From the NCBI GenBank assembly GCA_016234555.1, contig JACRBJ010000004.1, forward strand, positions 22,567 to 86,566: DNA of 64,000 nucleotides, given 5' to 3'. The position numbers and the translations under genes are program-made. The notes below the pieces were generated by a model. It did not search any database, had not been told where the DNA came from, and saw nothing but the letters and a program-made list of their open reading frames with translations. Source of the stretch: Chloroflexota bacterium. Its GTDB lineage: Bacteria; Chloroflexota; Anaerolineae; Anaerolineales; Villigracilaceae. This document shows positions 46,316-54,898 of the stretch, piece by piece (the stretch's first letter is position 1; every line of letters begins with the position of its first letter).

Positions 46316-47728
46316 ATGGCAAAGACTGTTGCTGAAGTTCTTAAAATGGGAAAAAACGTAAAGATGGTGGACTTGCGTTTCATTGACATGCCGGGCACCT
46401 GGCAGCATTTCACGATGCCTGTACATCGTCTCGATGAAGGCTTTTTCAAGGAAGGCATCCCGTTCGACGGCTCATCCATCCGCGGTTTTCAGGAAATCCA
46501 CGAATCGGACATGCTTCTCATTCCCGATCCCGAGACCGCTTTTATCGACCCGGTCGCAAACATCCCCACGCTGGTGTTAACCTGCGATGTGTATGACCCA
46601 ATCACAGTCCAACCTTACCTGCGCGATCCGCGCTTTGTCGCCAAAAAGGCTGAAGCCTACCTCAAGCAGACCGGCATCGCCGACACGGTCTTCATCGGAC
46701 CCGAAGCCGAGTTCTTTATCTTCGACAACGTGCGTTACTCCAGCAACACCAATGAAGCCTTCTATCACATCGATAGCGACGAAGGCTGGTGGAACAGCGG
46801 ACGCGCCGACCGCCCCAACTTCGGCGGACAGATTTCACCCAAGCGTGGCTATTTCCCGGTTCCCCCCACCGACACGTTGCAGGACGTCCGCAGCGAGATC
46901 GTTATGGCGCTCGAAGAAGCCGGCGTTCCCATGGAAATCCATCACCATGAAGTGGCAACTGCCGGTCAGACGGAATTGGGCATGCGCTTCAACACTCTGA
47001 CCCGCATGGCGGATCAGCTCCTGATCTACAAGTACATCGCCAAGAACGTCGCCCGCAAGAACGGCAAGACCGTGACCTTCATGCCAAAACCCCTGTTTGG
47101 CGACAATGGATCCGGTATGCACTGCCACTCCTCCCTCTGGAAAGGCGACACCAATGTCTTCTATGATGCGGCTGGTTATGCTGGCCTGTCACAAGCTGCA
47201 AAATACTACATCGGCGGTTTGCTCAAGCATGCTCCCGCGCTGCTCGCCTTGACCTCCCCCACCACCAACTCCTTCCGCCGCCTCGTCCCCGGCTACGAAG
47301 CACCCGTCAACCTCGCCTACTCACAGCGCAACCGCTCCGCCATCTGCCGCATCCCGGTCACAAAGAGTTCCAAAGCCAAGCGTGTTGAATTCCGCGCCCC
47401 GGACGCCTCCAGCAACCCGTACCTGTGCTTCTCCGCGATTTTGATGGCTGGTCTCGACGGTATCCTGAACCGCATCGACCCCGGCGACCCGGCTGACAAG
47501 GACCTCTACGAACTCCCCGCCGAAGAGGCGAAACTCATCAAGCAGGTCCCCGACTCCCTCGGCGCAGTGTTAAACGCCCTCGAAGCCGACCACGACTTCC
47601 TGCTCAAAGGCGACGTGTTCACCACCGACTTCCTCGAATCCTACATCGCCTACAAGCGCCAGGTGGAGCTCGACCCCATCCGCCTGCGCCCGACACCCTA
47701 CGAGTTTACCCTCTACTTCGATTGCTAA
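46316..47728 (+). CDS. glnA: Glutamine synthetase type I, beta-like, adenylylatable
   Basis: 470 residues. Motifs: [27 protein letters not shown], the beta-type insert region [30 protein letters not shown] and the adenylylation loop DLYELPAEE with Tyr398 (codon 47507-47509), equivalent to E. coli Tyr397. It is the main ammonium-assimilating enzyme candidate and the likely substrate of the divergent GlnE. Own promoter with the nitrogen operator; strong terminator behind it, so monocistronic. Confidence 0.96.
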   Translation: MAKTVAEVLKMGKNVKMVDLRFIDMPGTWQHFTMPVHRLDEGFFKEGIPFDGSSIRGFQEIHESDMLLIPDPETAFIDPVANIPTLVLTCDVYDPITVQPYLRDPRFVAKKAEAYLKQTGIADTVFIGPEAEFFIFDNVRYSSNTNEAFYHIDSDEGWWNSGRADRPNFGGQISPKRGYFPVPPTDTLQDVRSEIVMALEEAGVPMEIHHHEVATAGQTELGMRFNTLTRMADQLLIYKYIAKNVARKNGKTVTFMPKPLFGDNGSGMHCHSSLWKGDTNVFYDAAGYAGLSQAAKYYIGGLLKHAPALLALTSPTTNSFRRLVPGYEAPVNLAYSQRNRSAICRIPVTKSSKAKRVEFRAPDASSNPYLCFSAILMAGLDGILNRIDPGDPADKDLYELPAEEAKLIKQVPDSLGAVLNALEADHDFLLKGDVFTTDFLESYIAYKRQVELDPIRLRPTPYEFTLYFDC

Positions 47729-47757
47729 CCCGCTCCACTGGATTGGCTCCTGATTCG

Positions 47758-47808
47758 CTGACAGTTGGATGCACGTCACCAGACTTGTATCCAGCTGTCA
47801 GTTTTTTT
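47758..47808 (+). terminator. Intrinsic terminator of glnA
   Basis: Arms ctgacagttggat (47758-47770) and atccagctgtcag (47789-47801), one G-T pair, followed by seven T. It ends 9 bp before the ATG of the LysE-type gene. Confidence 0.88.
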
Positions 47809-47816
47809 CCCGCCGC

Positions 47817-48449
47817 ATGATCACCCTCTTCTTTTCCTCCTTTGCACTGGGAATCGCCTTCTGCGCCCCGCCCGGCATCATCACTGCCGAAACCATCCGT
47901 CGCGGCGCGGCTCGTGGATTCATGCCCGCCCTGTCGGTCCAACTCGGCTCATTGGTCGGCGACACCACCTGGGCAACCATCGCGCTGACAGGCATGGCGC
48001 TCCTCGTCCAAAACAACGTCGCAAAGGTCGCGCTCAGCATACTTGGGATTTTTCTGCTGCTCAAACTGGCTTGGGAGGCATTAAAGGATGCCCGTCACGG
48101 CAGGGAATTGAACGCGTCGACAACTGCTTCGCACCGTGGTGACTTCGCCAGCGGCGCAATGCTCTCGCTCAGCAACCCATTCAACATCGTCTTCTGGGCG
48201 GGACTTGGCACGTCCGTCTTTGCGGCAATTCCCGGTGGACCGGAGCCGATTCATTTTTTCACGTTTTTCAGCGGCTTCCTCGGTAGCGCATTGCTTTGGT
48301 GCTTCGTGGTGGCTGGACTGGTGGCATGGGGCAGGCAATGGATGACGGGTAATTTCTTTCGCTGGTTGAACGTGGCGTGCAGTCTGATATTGGCATATTT
48401 CGCTTTTCAACTCCTCGTTCAAACCATACAAAGTCTGATCCAAGCATGA
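47817..48449 (+). CDS. LysE/RhtB-family exporter
   Basis: 210 residues from ATG 47817 (an upstream in-frame ATG at 47769 lies in the glnA terminator). Six TM helices; first helix segment FALGIAFCAPPGIITAETIRRG and the LSNPFNIVFWAG motif are typical of LysE. The family exports amino acids. Its stop overlaps the start of the sensor kinase gene (ATGA), so export is tied to that two-component system. Confidence 0.85.
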   Translation: MITLFFSSFALGIAFCAPPGIITAETIRRGAARGFMPALSVQLGSLVGDTTWATIALTGMALLVQNNVAKVALSILGIFLLLKLAWEALKDARHGRELNASTTASHRGDFASGAMLSLSNPFNIVFWAGLGTSVFAAIPGGPEPIHFFTFFSGFLGSALLWCFVVAGLVAWGRQWMTGNFFRWLNVACSLILAYFAFQLLVQTIQSLIQA

Positions 48450-50716
48450 GCGCCAACCCATCCCTGCAACAGAATTCGTTCCGTCATGAAGTACAATCGG
48501 AGAACGAATCAACCTTTAATGTGGATTTGGATTTTCGCTCCATGGCAAAACCCTTCCCCTTTTCATCCGAAGAGATCAACCCGCGCCTGCTGGAGGCTCT
48601 CGCCAGTCTCAACCAGATTGGGACAGCCATCAACCAGATCGGCACCAGCGGAACAGAAGATCAGGCGGCAAGCCTGCAATTGATCGTCGAAAGCGCCATC
48701 CGCGTCATCCCCGGCTTTTCCGCTTCGATCTACACCTACAACCCTGCAAAGGACACTTTCGAGGTCGAGTCCCGTGTAGCTGCCTATGCGGAAGGTCATG
48801 AACTCGATGGAAATATCAATCCCGTCAAGGATATTCCACGCCCCAACGGATTCGGAATGCGCGCCATCCAGCGCCGGTTCAGGACCATTTCGTACGAAGA
48901 GACCGACATGCAGATCCACCCATATCAGGCGGAGTTGGGAGTAAAGGTCATCGCCTGCTTTCCTCTGATCGTGGCTGAGGAGGCGCTTGGCGTCCTCTAT
49001 ATTTACCTTTATGAAGACCGCCATCTCTCGCAGTTCGAAGAATTGATGCTCCATAATTTTGTGAACCCGGCGGCAATGGCGATCTATCACTCGCGTCACA
49101 TGGCTGGCATCAAGCGCAACCTGATTCAAAAGGAAAACGAGTTGAACCGCTTGCGGGACGCGGGCATGCTCATTTCATCCCGCCTGCGCCTCGAAGAGAC
49201 TTTGGCATCCATCCTCGAACTTGCCCTTGAACTGACCAACGCCCAATACGGCATCTTCCGCCTGCTGGACAAGAGCGGGGAATCTCTGGTGACAAAGGCA
49301 GTCAGTTCCGTCCATCTGGAACGCCCGCTGGTCGAGACGTTACCCATTAACGGAAAAAGCGTGATGGCGCACGTGGCGCGCACGCGCCAGCCGTTGTTGA
49401 TCCGCGACTTGCACGACAAGGACTGGGCAGACCTGTACTACCCGCTGGACTCAAAACTGGAGATGCGCTCCGAGTTATGCGTGCCACTCATCAACGCCAG
49501 CGGACGGCTGGAGGGCGTGCTGAATCTGGAAAGCCCCAACGCAAACGGCTTCTCGGAAGACGACAGCCACATGCTGCAATCCCTGGCGACCTACGCCGTC
49601 ACCGCCATTCAGGAGGCGCGACTGCTGGATGCCCTTCAGGAAGCGGCACAACTGCTGATTTCACAGCCAAGCCACAAGGTGCTGGATCAGCTTTGCGTAA
49701 TGGCAAACGACCTGCTCAACACATCATCCAGCGCCATCTGGCTAAAAAATGAAAACGGCGAATTGCACATTGTCTCCTCCAACGGCGAAGTGCAGCAATC
49801 GCAATATCTGGCGAAGGAAAATAATCTTCCGAACGCGCTGGTATTGTCATTGCCGCCGGGTTCAGGGTCGGAAAGGCTGGGGATGTTTGGGGTCTTCCAC
49901 CCGGAAGCGGGCAGCGGAAGAAGCGTCAAATCCGAATGGGACAAGAAAGTCCTCGCGTGCCTTGCCAATTTTGCAGTGCTCGCCGTGCAGAACGCATCCC
50001 ATCAACAGGCGCTTCGCACCTCGCAGGAACAACACCTGATCGCCGAGACATTCGCCGCGGTTGGAGATATTTCCGCGAACCTGCTCCACAAGATGAACAA
50101 CAAGGTCGGCATCATTCCCGTGCGCGTGCAGGCAATCCAGGACAAATACCAGAGCCTGCTTCAAAACGACGCCTATCTCACAAAGAGTTTGAAGGAAATC
50201 GAGAAGGGGGCGACCTCCGCCATGCAGATCGTCCAGGAAAACCTTTCACACCTGCGCCCCATCCGCATGGAACGGGTCCAGGTGGCGCCGCGCGTCATGG
50301 ACGCGATCCATGCCATCCACATGCCGTCCGAGATTCAAATCAACATCGAAGGGCTGGAAGGTCTGCCGATGGTCCATGCGGGCGGACAGAGTTTGGTATT
50401 CGTATTCCGCAACCTGATCGAGAATTCGCTGGACGCCATGCAGGGCAAGGGCGTCATTCAGATTCACGGCAAGAGCCTGCCGAAGTACGTGGAAATTTCC
50501 CTGCACGACACGGGACCGGGCATCCCGCCCGAGTTGCACGAGGAAATTTTCGAATTGGAACACTCCAGCAAAATGCACCCGGGCAAAATGGGATTCGGCT
50601 TGTGGTGGGTCAAGACTTTGATGACCCGTCTCGGGGGCACAGTGACGGTGGACAGCGACGGGCAGCATGGGACGACCTTCACCCTGCGCCTGCCCATTGC
50701 CGAGGAGGAAGCATGA
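48446..50716 (+). CDS. Soluble multi-GAF sensor histidine kinase
   Basis: 756 residues from ATG 48446. No TM helix. GAF domains at about 50-215 and 235-395 (VTKAVSSVHLERP; LCVPLINASGRLEGVLNLES), a third GAF-like segment about 405-525, then a dimerisation hairpin with LLHKMNNKVG (His548, NtrB-like H box) and HATPase_c with N box NLIENSLDAM, HDTGPGIPPEL and MGFGLWWVKTL. All catalytic motifs are present. Partner is the overlapping response regulator gene. Confidence 0.9.
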   Translation: MSANPSLQQNSFRHEVQSENESTFNVDLDFRSMAKPFPFSSEEINPRLLEALASLNQIGTAINQIGTSGTEDQAASLQLIVESAIRVIPGFSASIYTYNPAKDTFEVESRVAAYAEGHELDGNINPVKDIPRPNGFGMRAIQRRFRTISYEETDMQIHPYQAELGVKVIACFPLIVAEEALGVLYIYLYEDRHLSQFEELMLHNFVNPAAMAIYHSRHMAGIKRNLIQKENELNRLRDAGMLISSRLRLEETLASILELALELTNAQYGIFRLLDKSGESLVTKAVSSVHLERPLVETLPINGKSVMAHVARTRQPLLIRDLHDKDWADLYYPLDSKLEMRSELCVPLINASGRLEGVLNLESPNANGFSEDDSHMLQSLATYAVTAIQEARLLDALQEAAQLLISQPSHKVLDQLCVMANDLLNTSSSAIWLKNENGELHIVSSNGEVQQSQYLAKENNLPNALVLSLPPGSGSERLGMFGVFHPEAGSGRSVKSEWDKKVLACLANFAVLAVQNASHQQALRTSQEQHLIAETFAAVGDISANLLHKMNNKVGIIPVRVQAIQDKYQSLLQNDAYLTKSLKEIEKGATSAMQIVQENLSHLRPIRMERVQVAPRVMDAIHAIHMPSEIQINIEGLEGLPMVHAGGQSLVFVFRNLIENSLDAMQGKGVIQIHGKSLPKYVEISLHDTGPGIPPELHEEIFELEHSSKMHPGKMGFGLWWVKTLMTRLGGTVTVDSDGQHGTTFTLRLPIAEEEA

Positions 50717-51795
50717 CCTTTCGCGCGCTGATCGTCGAAGACGACTCCTCCTGGCAGCAAATCCTGAACGAGATTCTTGCCGACCACGGGCTGGAGGTTG
50801 ACCTTGCCACCGATTTCAACGAAGCCGTGACCGCGCTCAAGGAACGTCCGCACCGGCTGGCGGTGGTGGACCTTTCGCTTTCCCCAAACGACCACAACAA
50901 CTACGACGGTTTGCGCGTGCTGGACAACATACGCAAGCTCGACCCAAACTGCCGCGCCATTTTGCTGACAGGCTTCGCCACCGTTGAGCTTGCCGTCACG
51001 GCGCTCACAGACTACGGCGCATTCACCTTTTTACGCAAGGAAAGTTTTCAGCGCAGTCAGTTCAGGGAAATCGTCAACCGCATCCTCGTCAGCGCGCCGC
51101 AGGCTGAAACTTCGAAGCCCGCGCAGGCACCCGCATTTTCCTCGCGGGATGCGCTGTACGCCCCGGTAAAACTTGCCCCAAAAGTCCTCATCGTGGATGA
51201 TGATGCCGGCTGGCGCAGTATTCTCGAAGACTTGTTGAGCGAAGCGGGCTTCCAGCCATCCACCAGCAGCAGCTTTGGCGAAGCTCTGGCGTCGCTGCGA
51301 CGTGAAAAATTCTCGCTTGCCGTGGTGGACCTGTCGCTCAAGGAAGTCTCCGCAAACTCCGCCCCCGACGAACAAAACTTAACCGGCTATCAACTCTTGA
51401 AGATCGCGCAGGAAAACCACATCCCGACCATCGTGGTGAGCGGGCTTTCCGAGCCTGAGGAAATCCAGCGCATCTACAAGGAGCATGGCATCTCGGCTTA
51501 CATCGAAAAGCAAACCTTCAACCGCGCCACCTTCAAGCGCATCCTTGCGGAAACAAAAACCGACGTCGAGACCGTCGACGAATTAAGCGTGCTGACAGAT
51601 CGCGAGCGCGAAGTCCTCGACTTGCTGGCGCAGGGTTTGACCAACAAGGAAATCGCCGAGCAATTGTTCATCACCACCAACACGGTAAAGAGACACCTCA
51701 AGGCGGTATTTGAAAAGCTGGACGTACACACCCGCTCCGCTGCCACCGCCAAAGTTGCCGGGGATATCAAGTACAAGTCCCCCCTGCGCGATTGA
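50713..51795 (+). CDS. Response regulator with two receiver domains and LuxR-type HTH
   Basis: 360 residues from ATG 50713 (ATGA overlap with the kinase stop). REC1 about 1-125 with acidic VEDD, phospho-acceptor Asp53 in VVDLSL and Lys in FLRKESF; REC2 about 155-280 with VDDD, Asp206 in VVDLSLKE and Lys in YIEKQTF; then a LuxR/NarL HTH (about 293-350, LTDREREVLDLLAQGLTNKE). Both receivers keep the key residues, so two phosphorylation inputs to one DNA-binding output. Confidence 0.92.
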   Translation: MTFRALIVEDDSSWQQILNEILADHGLEVDLATDFNEAVTALKERPHRLAVVDLSLSPNDHNNYDGLRVLDNIRKLDPNCRAILLTGFATVELAVTALTDYGAFTFLRKESFQRSQFREIVNRILVSAPQAETSKPAQAPAFSSRDALYAPVKLAPKVLIVDDDAGWRSILEDLLSEAGFQPSTSSSFGEALASLRREKFSLAVVDLSLKEVSANSAPDEQNLTGYQLLKIAQENHIPTIVVSGLSEPEEIQRIYKEHGISAYIEKQTFNRATFKRILAETKTDVETVDELSVLTDREREVLDLLAQGLTNKEIAEQLFITTNTVKRHLKAVFEKLDVHTRSAATAKVAGDIKYKSPLRD

Positions 51796-51796
51796 C

Positions 51797-52660
51797 TTAC
51801 TTGATTACCCCATACATTTGATCTGGCTTGAGAACTTGCGGGAAGCACTCCCGCAGCGCAATCCGAGCCTCGTAGCACAGGTGACAGGCATCCGCGTAGG
51901 CGTCAACATGAGGGAGGTTGTACTCTGTCACCAGCGCAACTGGTCCACCCGCGAGCAGGGGTCCGCAAATCGGGTGGGCATCCGCATCGTAGTTTTCGCA
52001 AATCTCCCTGAGCGGAGTCTCGAACAGGTTGCCAATCACAACGCCCTGGCAGATGTGGATGTTGCCCAGCGGATCAAGGTGGACGCGACCAGGCTCGCGC
52101 AAATCCTCATGCGGACAACGGTCAAAACCATCCCACGGATGGTTGGTCGCTCTTTCAGTGAGCTTTTTCGCCGCCCGACCTCGATACATCACCGACGACT
52201 CTCCTTTGGCTTCGGGCTGGTCGATGCTAATCATGCCCGTCGGGATATGCAGCCACTTCGCTGCAACCATAGCATTCTGCGGACATTCGCCCAAACATTC
52301 ACTACAGTGGAACAGGTCGCTACTGACGGTAAGGTCTGAGAGCCTCCCTGCAAACGGGCGCAACCACTCCTCGGCATCCGCAACAGAATTTGCCCAATAG
52401 GCGTTGGAGACGATACCGACGGAAAAGCCGATGTCCGCTGCTCTACGAACCGCCTTGACCAAGATGGCATAAAACAAAAACGGCTCGCCGCCTTCAAAAT
52501 AAATCGAAGTAACGCCCGCATCCTTCGCCTGCCCCAGGATGTTTTCAATCTGCTCGAATGTGAGCGTGCCTGTCTGCCACGGGCTGCCCCACACAAAGCA
52601 GTGGTCGCACTCGTACGTGCATTGGCAGGTCAGAAGAATGTGCAAGCCTTCGAGTTTCAT
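51797..52660 (-). CDS. Radical SAM protein, SPASM-like
   Basis: 287 residues from ATG 52660 (AAGGAG upstream on the minus strand). Cluster motif C14-x3-C18-x2-C21 (QCTYECDHC), SAM-binding YFEGGEP. Additional Cys groups: CSECLGECP (about 130-139), CPHEDLREPG, HICQG and the C-terminal CHLCYEA could hold an auxiliary iron-sulfur cluster. Such proteins often modify peptides or act in cofactor synthesis; no precursor peptide is obvious nearby, so the function is open. Ends 2 bp from the convergent response regulator gene. Confidence 0.85.
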   Translation of the reverse strand: MKLEGLHILLTCQCTYECDHCFVWGSPWQTGTLTFEQIENILGQAKDAGVTSIYFEGGEPFLFYAILVKAVRRAADIGFSVGIVSNAYWANSVADAEEWLRPFAGRLSDLTVSSDLFHCSECLGECPQNAMVAAKWLHIPTGMISIDQPEAKGESSVMYRGRAAKKLTERATNHPWDGFDRCPHEDLREPGRVHLDPLGNIHICQGVVIGNLFETPLREICENYDADAHPICGPLLAGGPVALVTEYNLPHVDAYADACHLCYEARIALRECFPQVLKPDQMYGVIK

Positions 52661-52735
52661 TTTGGTCTCCTTGTTCCTGTTTAAATGTACGAAAATCAAG
52701 GATATGAGTCACGGGTCAAAAATCACCTTGCGGAC

Positions 52736-52741
52736 TATAAT
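52736..52741 (+). promoter_or_regulatory. TATAAT -10-like box for upp
   Basis: TATAAT 26 bp before GTG 52768, with CTGGAGG as ribosome site in between. No good -35 seen. Confidence 0.35.
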
Positions 52742-52767
52742 AAAGTAACCCATTTCTGGAGGTCATT

Positions 52768-53394
52768 GTGTCAAACGTTTTTCCATCCAAACACCCGCTC
52801 GTCGCCCACAAACTGTCGCGTCTGCGCGGAAAAGACATCGAACCAAAAAAATTTCGCGAACTGGTTCGCGAAATTGCCGCGCTTCTGGCTTACGAAGCCA
52901 CCGCCGACCTGCTCGTCATGCCGCGGGAAGTTGAAACTCCGCTCGCAAAAACCATGGGAGTGGAATTACAAGAGAAAATCGGGCTCATCCCCATTCTGCG
53001 CGCTGGATTGGGAATGGTCGAAGGCATTTGGGAACTGATGCCCGTCGCGGAAGTCTGGCATATCGGGCTGTACCGCGATGAGCGCACCCTGCGCCCCGTG
53101 GAGTATTACAACAAGCTGCCGCTCGAGCAAACCGTTTCTGTTTGTCTGATTCTCGACCCGATGCTGGCAACAGGCGGTTCCGCCGTGGCAACAGCGGACA
53201 TACTCAAACGCTGGGGTGTGAAGAAGATCAAATTCGTCGGGCTGATCGGCGCGCCCGAAGGCATTCAAGCCATGCAAACGGCGCATCCCGACATCCCCAT
53301 TCACCTTGCTGCCATCGACGACCATCTCAACGAGAAAGGTTATATCGTCCCAGGGCTTGGCGACGCAGGAGACAGACAGTTTGGGACGGGATAG
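52768..53394 (+). CDS. upp: Uracil phosphoribosyltransferase
   Basis: 208 residues from GTG 52768 (TGGAGG upstream). Family motifs: [12 protein letters not shown] at the N-terminus, [15 protein letters not shown], the PRPP loop [13 protein letters not shown] and the uracil-binding [17 protein letters not shown]-terminus. It converts uracil and PRPP to UMP in pyrimidine salvage. Confidence 0.96.
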   Translation: MSNVFPSKHPLVAHKLSRLRGKDIEPKKFRELVREIAALLAYEATADLLVMPREVETPLAKTMGVELQEKIGLIPILRAGLGMVEGIWELMPVAEVWHIGLYRDERTLRPVEYYNKLPLEQTVSVCLILDPMLATGGSAVATADILKRWGVKKIKFVGLIGAPEGIQAMQTAHPDIPIHLAAIDDHLNEKGYIVPGLGDAGDRQFGTG

Positions 53395-53395
53395 T

Positions 53396-53436
53396 TCAGT
53401 AATCAGTCGTCAGTAAACAGTGGTCAGTGGTCAGTG
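53396..53436. repeat. Dispersed cagt-rich direct repeat
   Basis: Repeated cagtaatcagt / gtcagtaaacagtggtcagtggtcagt units between upp and the hydrolase gene. Similar CAGTAATCAGTGGTCAGT strings are common dispersed intergenic repeats in many bacteria. Confidence 0.6.
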
Positions 53437-53447
53437 AGGCGAGAACC

Positions 53448-54293
53448 ATGGTGACGGGAAAGATCGAAATCGAAGGTTGTCAAATCGCATACATAGAGGC
53501 GGGTTCGGATTCGAATCCGCCTGTTTTGCTTCTGCATGGGATTATGTGTCACGGTGGAGTGTGGAAACGAACAATGGAAATACTCCAGCGGGATTTTCAT
53601 TGCATTGCCATTGACCATCTGGGGTTTGGGGACAGTGACAAGCCAGGGAGTGCAGATTACTCCATTCAAAGACAAGCCAAGCGCGCTCTGAAGGTCGCCG
53701 ACCATTTTGGCTTCGACAGGTTCATCGTCATTGGGCATTCGATGGGCGGACAGATCGCCACCCACCTCGCAGCCAGTCTTGCGCCGCAGCGTGTGAGGAA
53801 ACTCATCAGTGTGGATGGCGTGGTGACGGGAGAACTCTCAGCCGTTGTGCAAAATTTCAAACGGCTCCTGATCGTTGTAGGGCAATATACCCCGTCAATC
53901 TACCGATTAATGGGGGCGCTCTGCAAATCGAAAACCTTCGCCTGTTGGGCGTACAACCATTGGTTTTACAAACCCGAAGAATTGCCTTTCGGCGACTGGG
54001 AAGCAGACAGGTATTACGCTACGGACCCAAGTGTTGCCCATTCCACCGCCAAGGCGTGGAAATCGCTCAACGCCACAGACCTCACGCCGCTATTGAAAAA
54101 CATCACCGCACCCACGCTGGTCATTTTTGGAAATCAGGATGGGACTGTGCCAGTCGAACAGGCTCACCTTTTCAAAGAGCAATTGCCCGCCGCAGAGCTT
54201 GTGTTGATCGATCAATGCGGACACTTCCCGATGTATGAAAAGTTCGACAAGTATATTGCTCCGCTTCAAAAGTTTTTGACACAAGGAGGCTGA
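53448..54293 (+). CDS. Alpha/beta hydrolase
   Basis: 281 residues from ATG 53448. Oxyanion region LLHGIMCHGG, nucleophile elbow GHSMGG, acid in GNQDGTVP and His in CGHFPMYE complete the triad. About 280 residues with a cap domain between, as in epoxide hydrolase or esterase-like members; substrate unknown. Followed after 2 bp by a methyltransferase gene, likely cotranscribed. Confidence 0.88.
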   Translation: MVTGKIEIEGCQIAYIEAGSDSNPPVLLLHGIMCHGGVWKRTMEILQRDFHCIAIDHLGFGDSDKPGSADYSIQRQAKRALKVADHFGFDRFIVIGHSMGGQIATHLAASLAPQRVRKLISVDGVVTGELSAVVQNFKRLLIVVGQYTPSIYRLMGALCKSKTFACWAYNHWFYKPEELPFGDWEADRYYATDPSVAHSTAKAWKSLNATDLTPLLKNITAPTLVIFGNQDGTVPVEQAHLFKEQLPAAELVLIDQCGHFPMYEKFDKYIAPLQKFLTQGG

Positions 54294-54295
54294 TT

Positions 54296-54844
54296 ATGGA
54301 AGCCTGGATTTTCGTGCTTGGGTCTGCGCTCATCATCTACATTTCGCGCAAGTCGCTTGGTTCGCCGCAATCACATGGGTTTTACCGCTTCCTCGCGTGG
54401 GAATGTATTCTGGGCTTGTTCCTGCTCAACGTGATGTTTTGGCTAGTCGAGCCGCTGGCGTGGAATCAGCTCATTTCATGGATTCTATTATTTGGGTCGC
54501 TGATTCCGCTTGGCTTCGGCGTCCATTTCCTGCAGACACAGGGCAGGCAGGCTGAACAACGCGAAGGCGATCCAACCCTGTACGGCTTCGAGAAGACCAC
54601 CAATCTCGTGACCAGCGGAATCTACAAATACATCCGCCACCCGTTATACTGCTCGCTTCTGTTGCTGACTTGGGGTATCTTCTTCAAACACATCTCGCTG
54701 ACAGTTGCCACGCTCGCCGTCACCGCAACGATCTTTCTTGTCTTCACCGCCAAAGCGGACGAAGCCGAATGTACCCGCTTCTTCGGCAGTCAATATCAGG
54801 ATTACATGAAGCGGTCGAGGATGTTCATTCCGTATATTTTCTAA
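54296..54844 (+). CDS. Isoprenylcysteine carboxyl methyltransferase (ICMT/PEMT) family membrane protein
   Basis: 182 residues, about five TM helices. The C-terminal SAM-binding pattern LVTSGIYKYIRHPLY followed by ADEAECTRFFGSQYQDYMKR is the ICMT/PEMT signature. Bacterial members methylate isoprenoid or lipid substrates that are mostly unknown. Confidence 0.85.
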   Translation: MEAWIFVLGSALIIYISRKSLGSPQSHGFYRFLAWECILGLFLLNVMFWLVEPLAWNQLISWILLFGSLIPLGFGVHFLQTQGRQAEQREGDPTLYGFEKTTNLVTSGIYKYIRHPLYCSLLLLTWGIFFKHISLTVATLAVTATIFLVFTAKADEAECTRFFGSQYQDYMKRSRMFIPYIF

Positions 54845-54850
54845 AATTCA

Positions 54851-54884
54851 GACCCTAAAGGTTTGGGAAACCTTTAGGGTCTTC
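54851..54884 (+). terminator. Intrinsic terminator with gaccctaaaggttt arms
   Basis: Perfect 14-bp arms 54851-54864 and 54868-54881, loop ggg, followed by ttcgttg. Second copy of the 28495 element. Confidence 0.65.
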
Positions 54885-54898
54885 GTTGCAAAGATCTT

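Noticed and set aside
49936-50712. Long N-terminal extension of the response regulator
   Set aside because: It overlaps the histidine kinase in another frame and is a basic low-quality translation; ATG 50713 with ATGA overlap starts the receiver domain precisely.
53500-53540. ggttcggattcgaatccg, resembling a tRNA T-arm
   Set aside because: It lies inside the hydrolase coding frame and has no matching acceptor stem or anticodon arm; no tRNA was found in the window.
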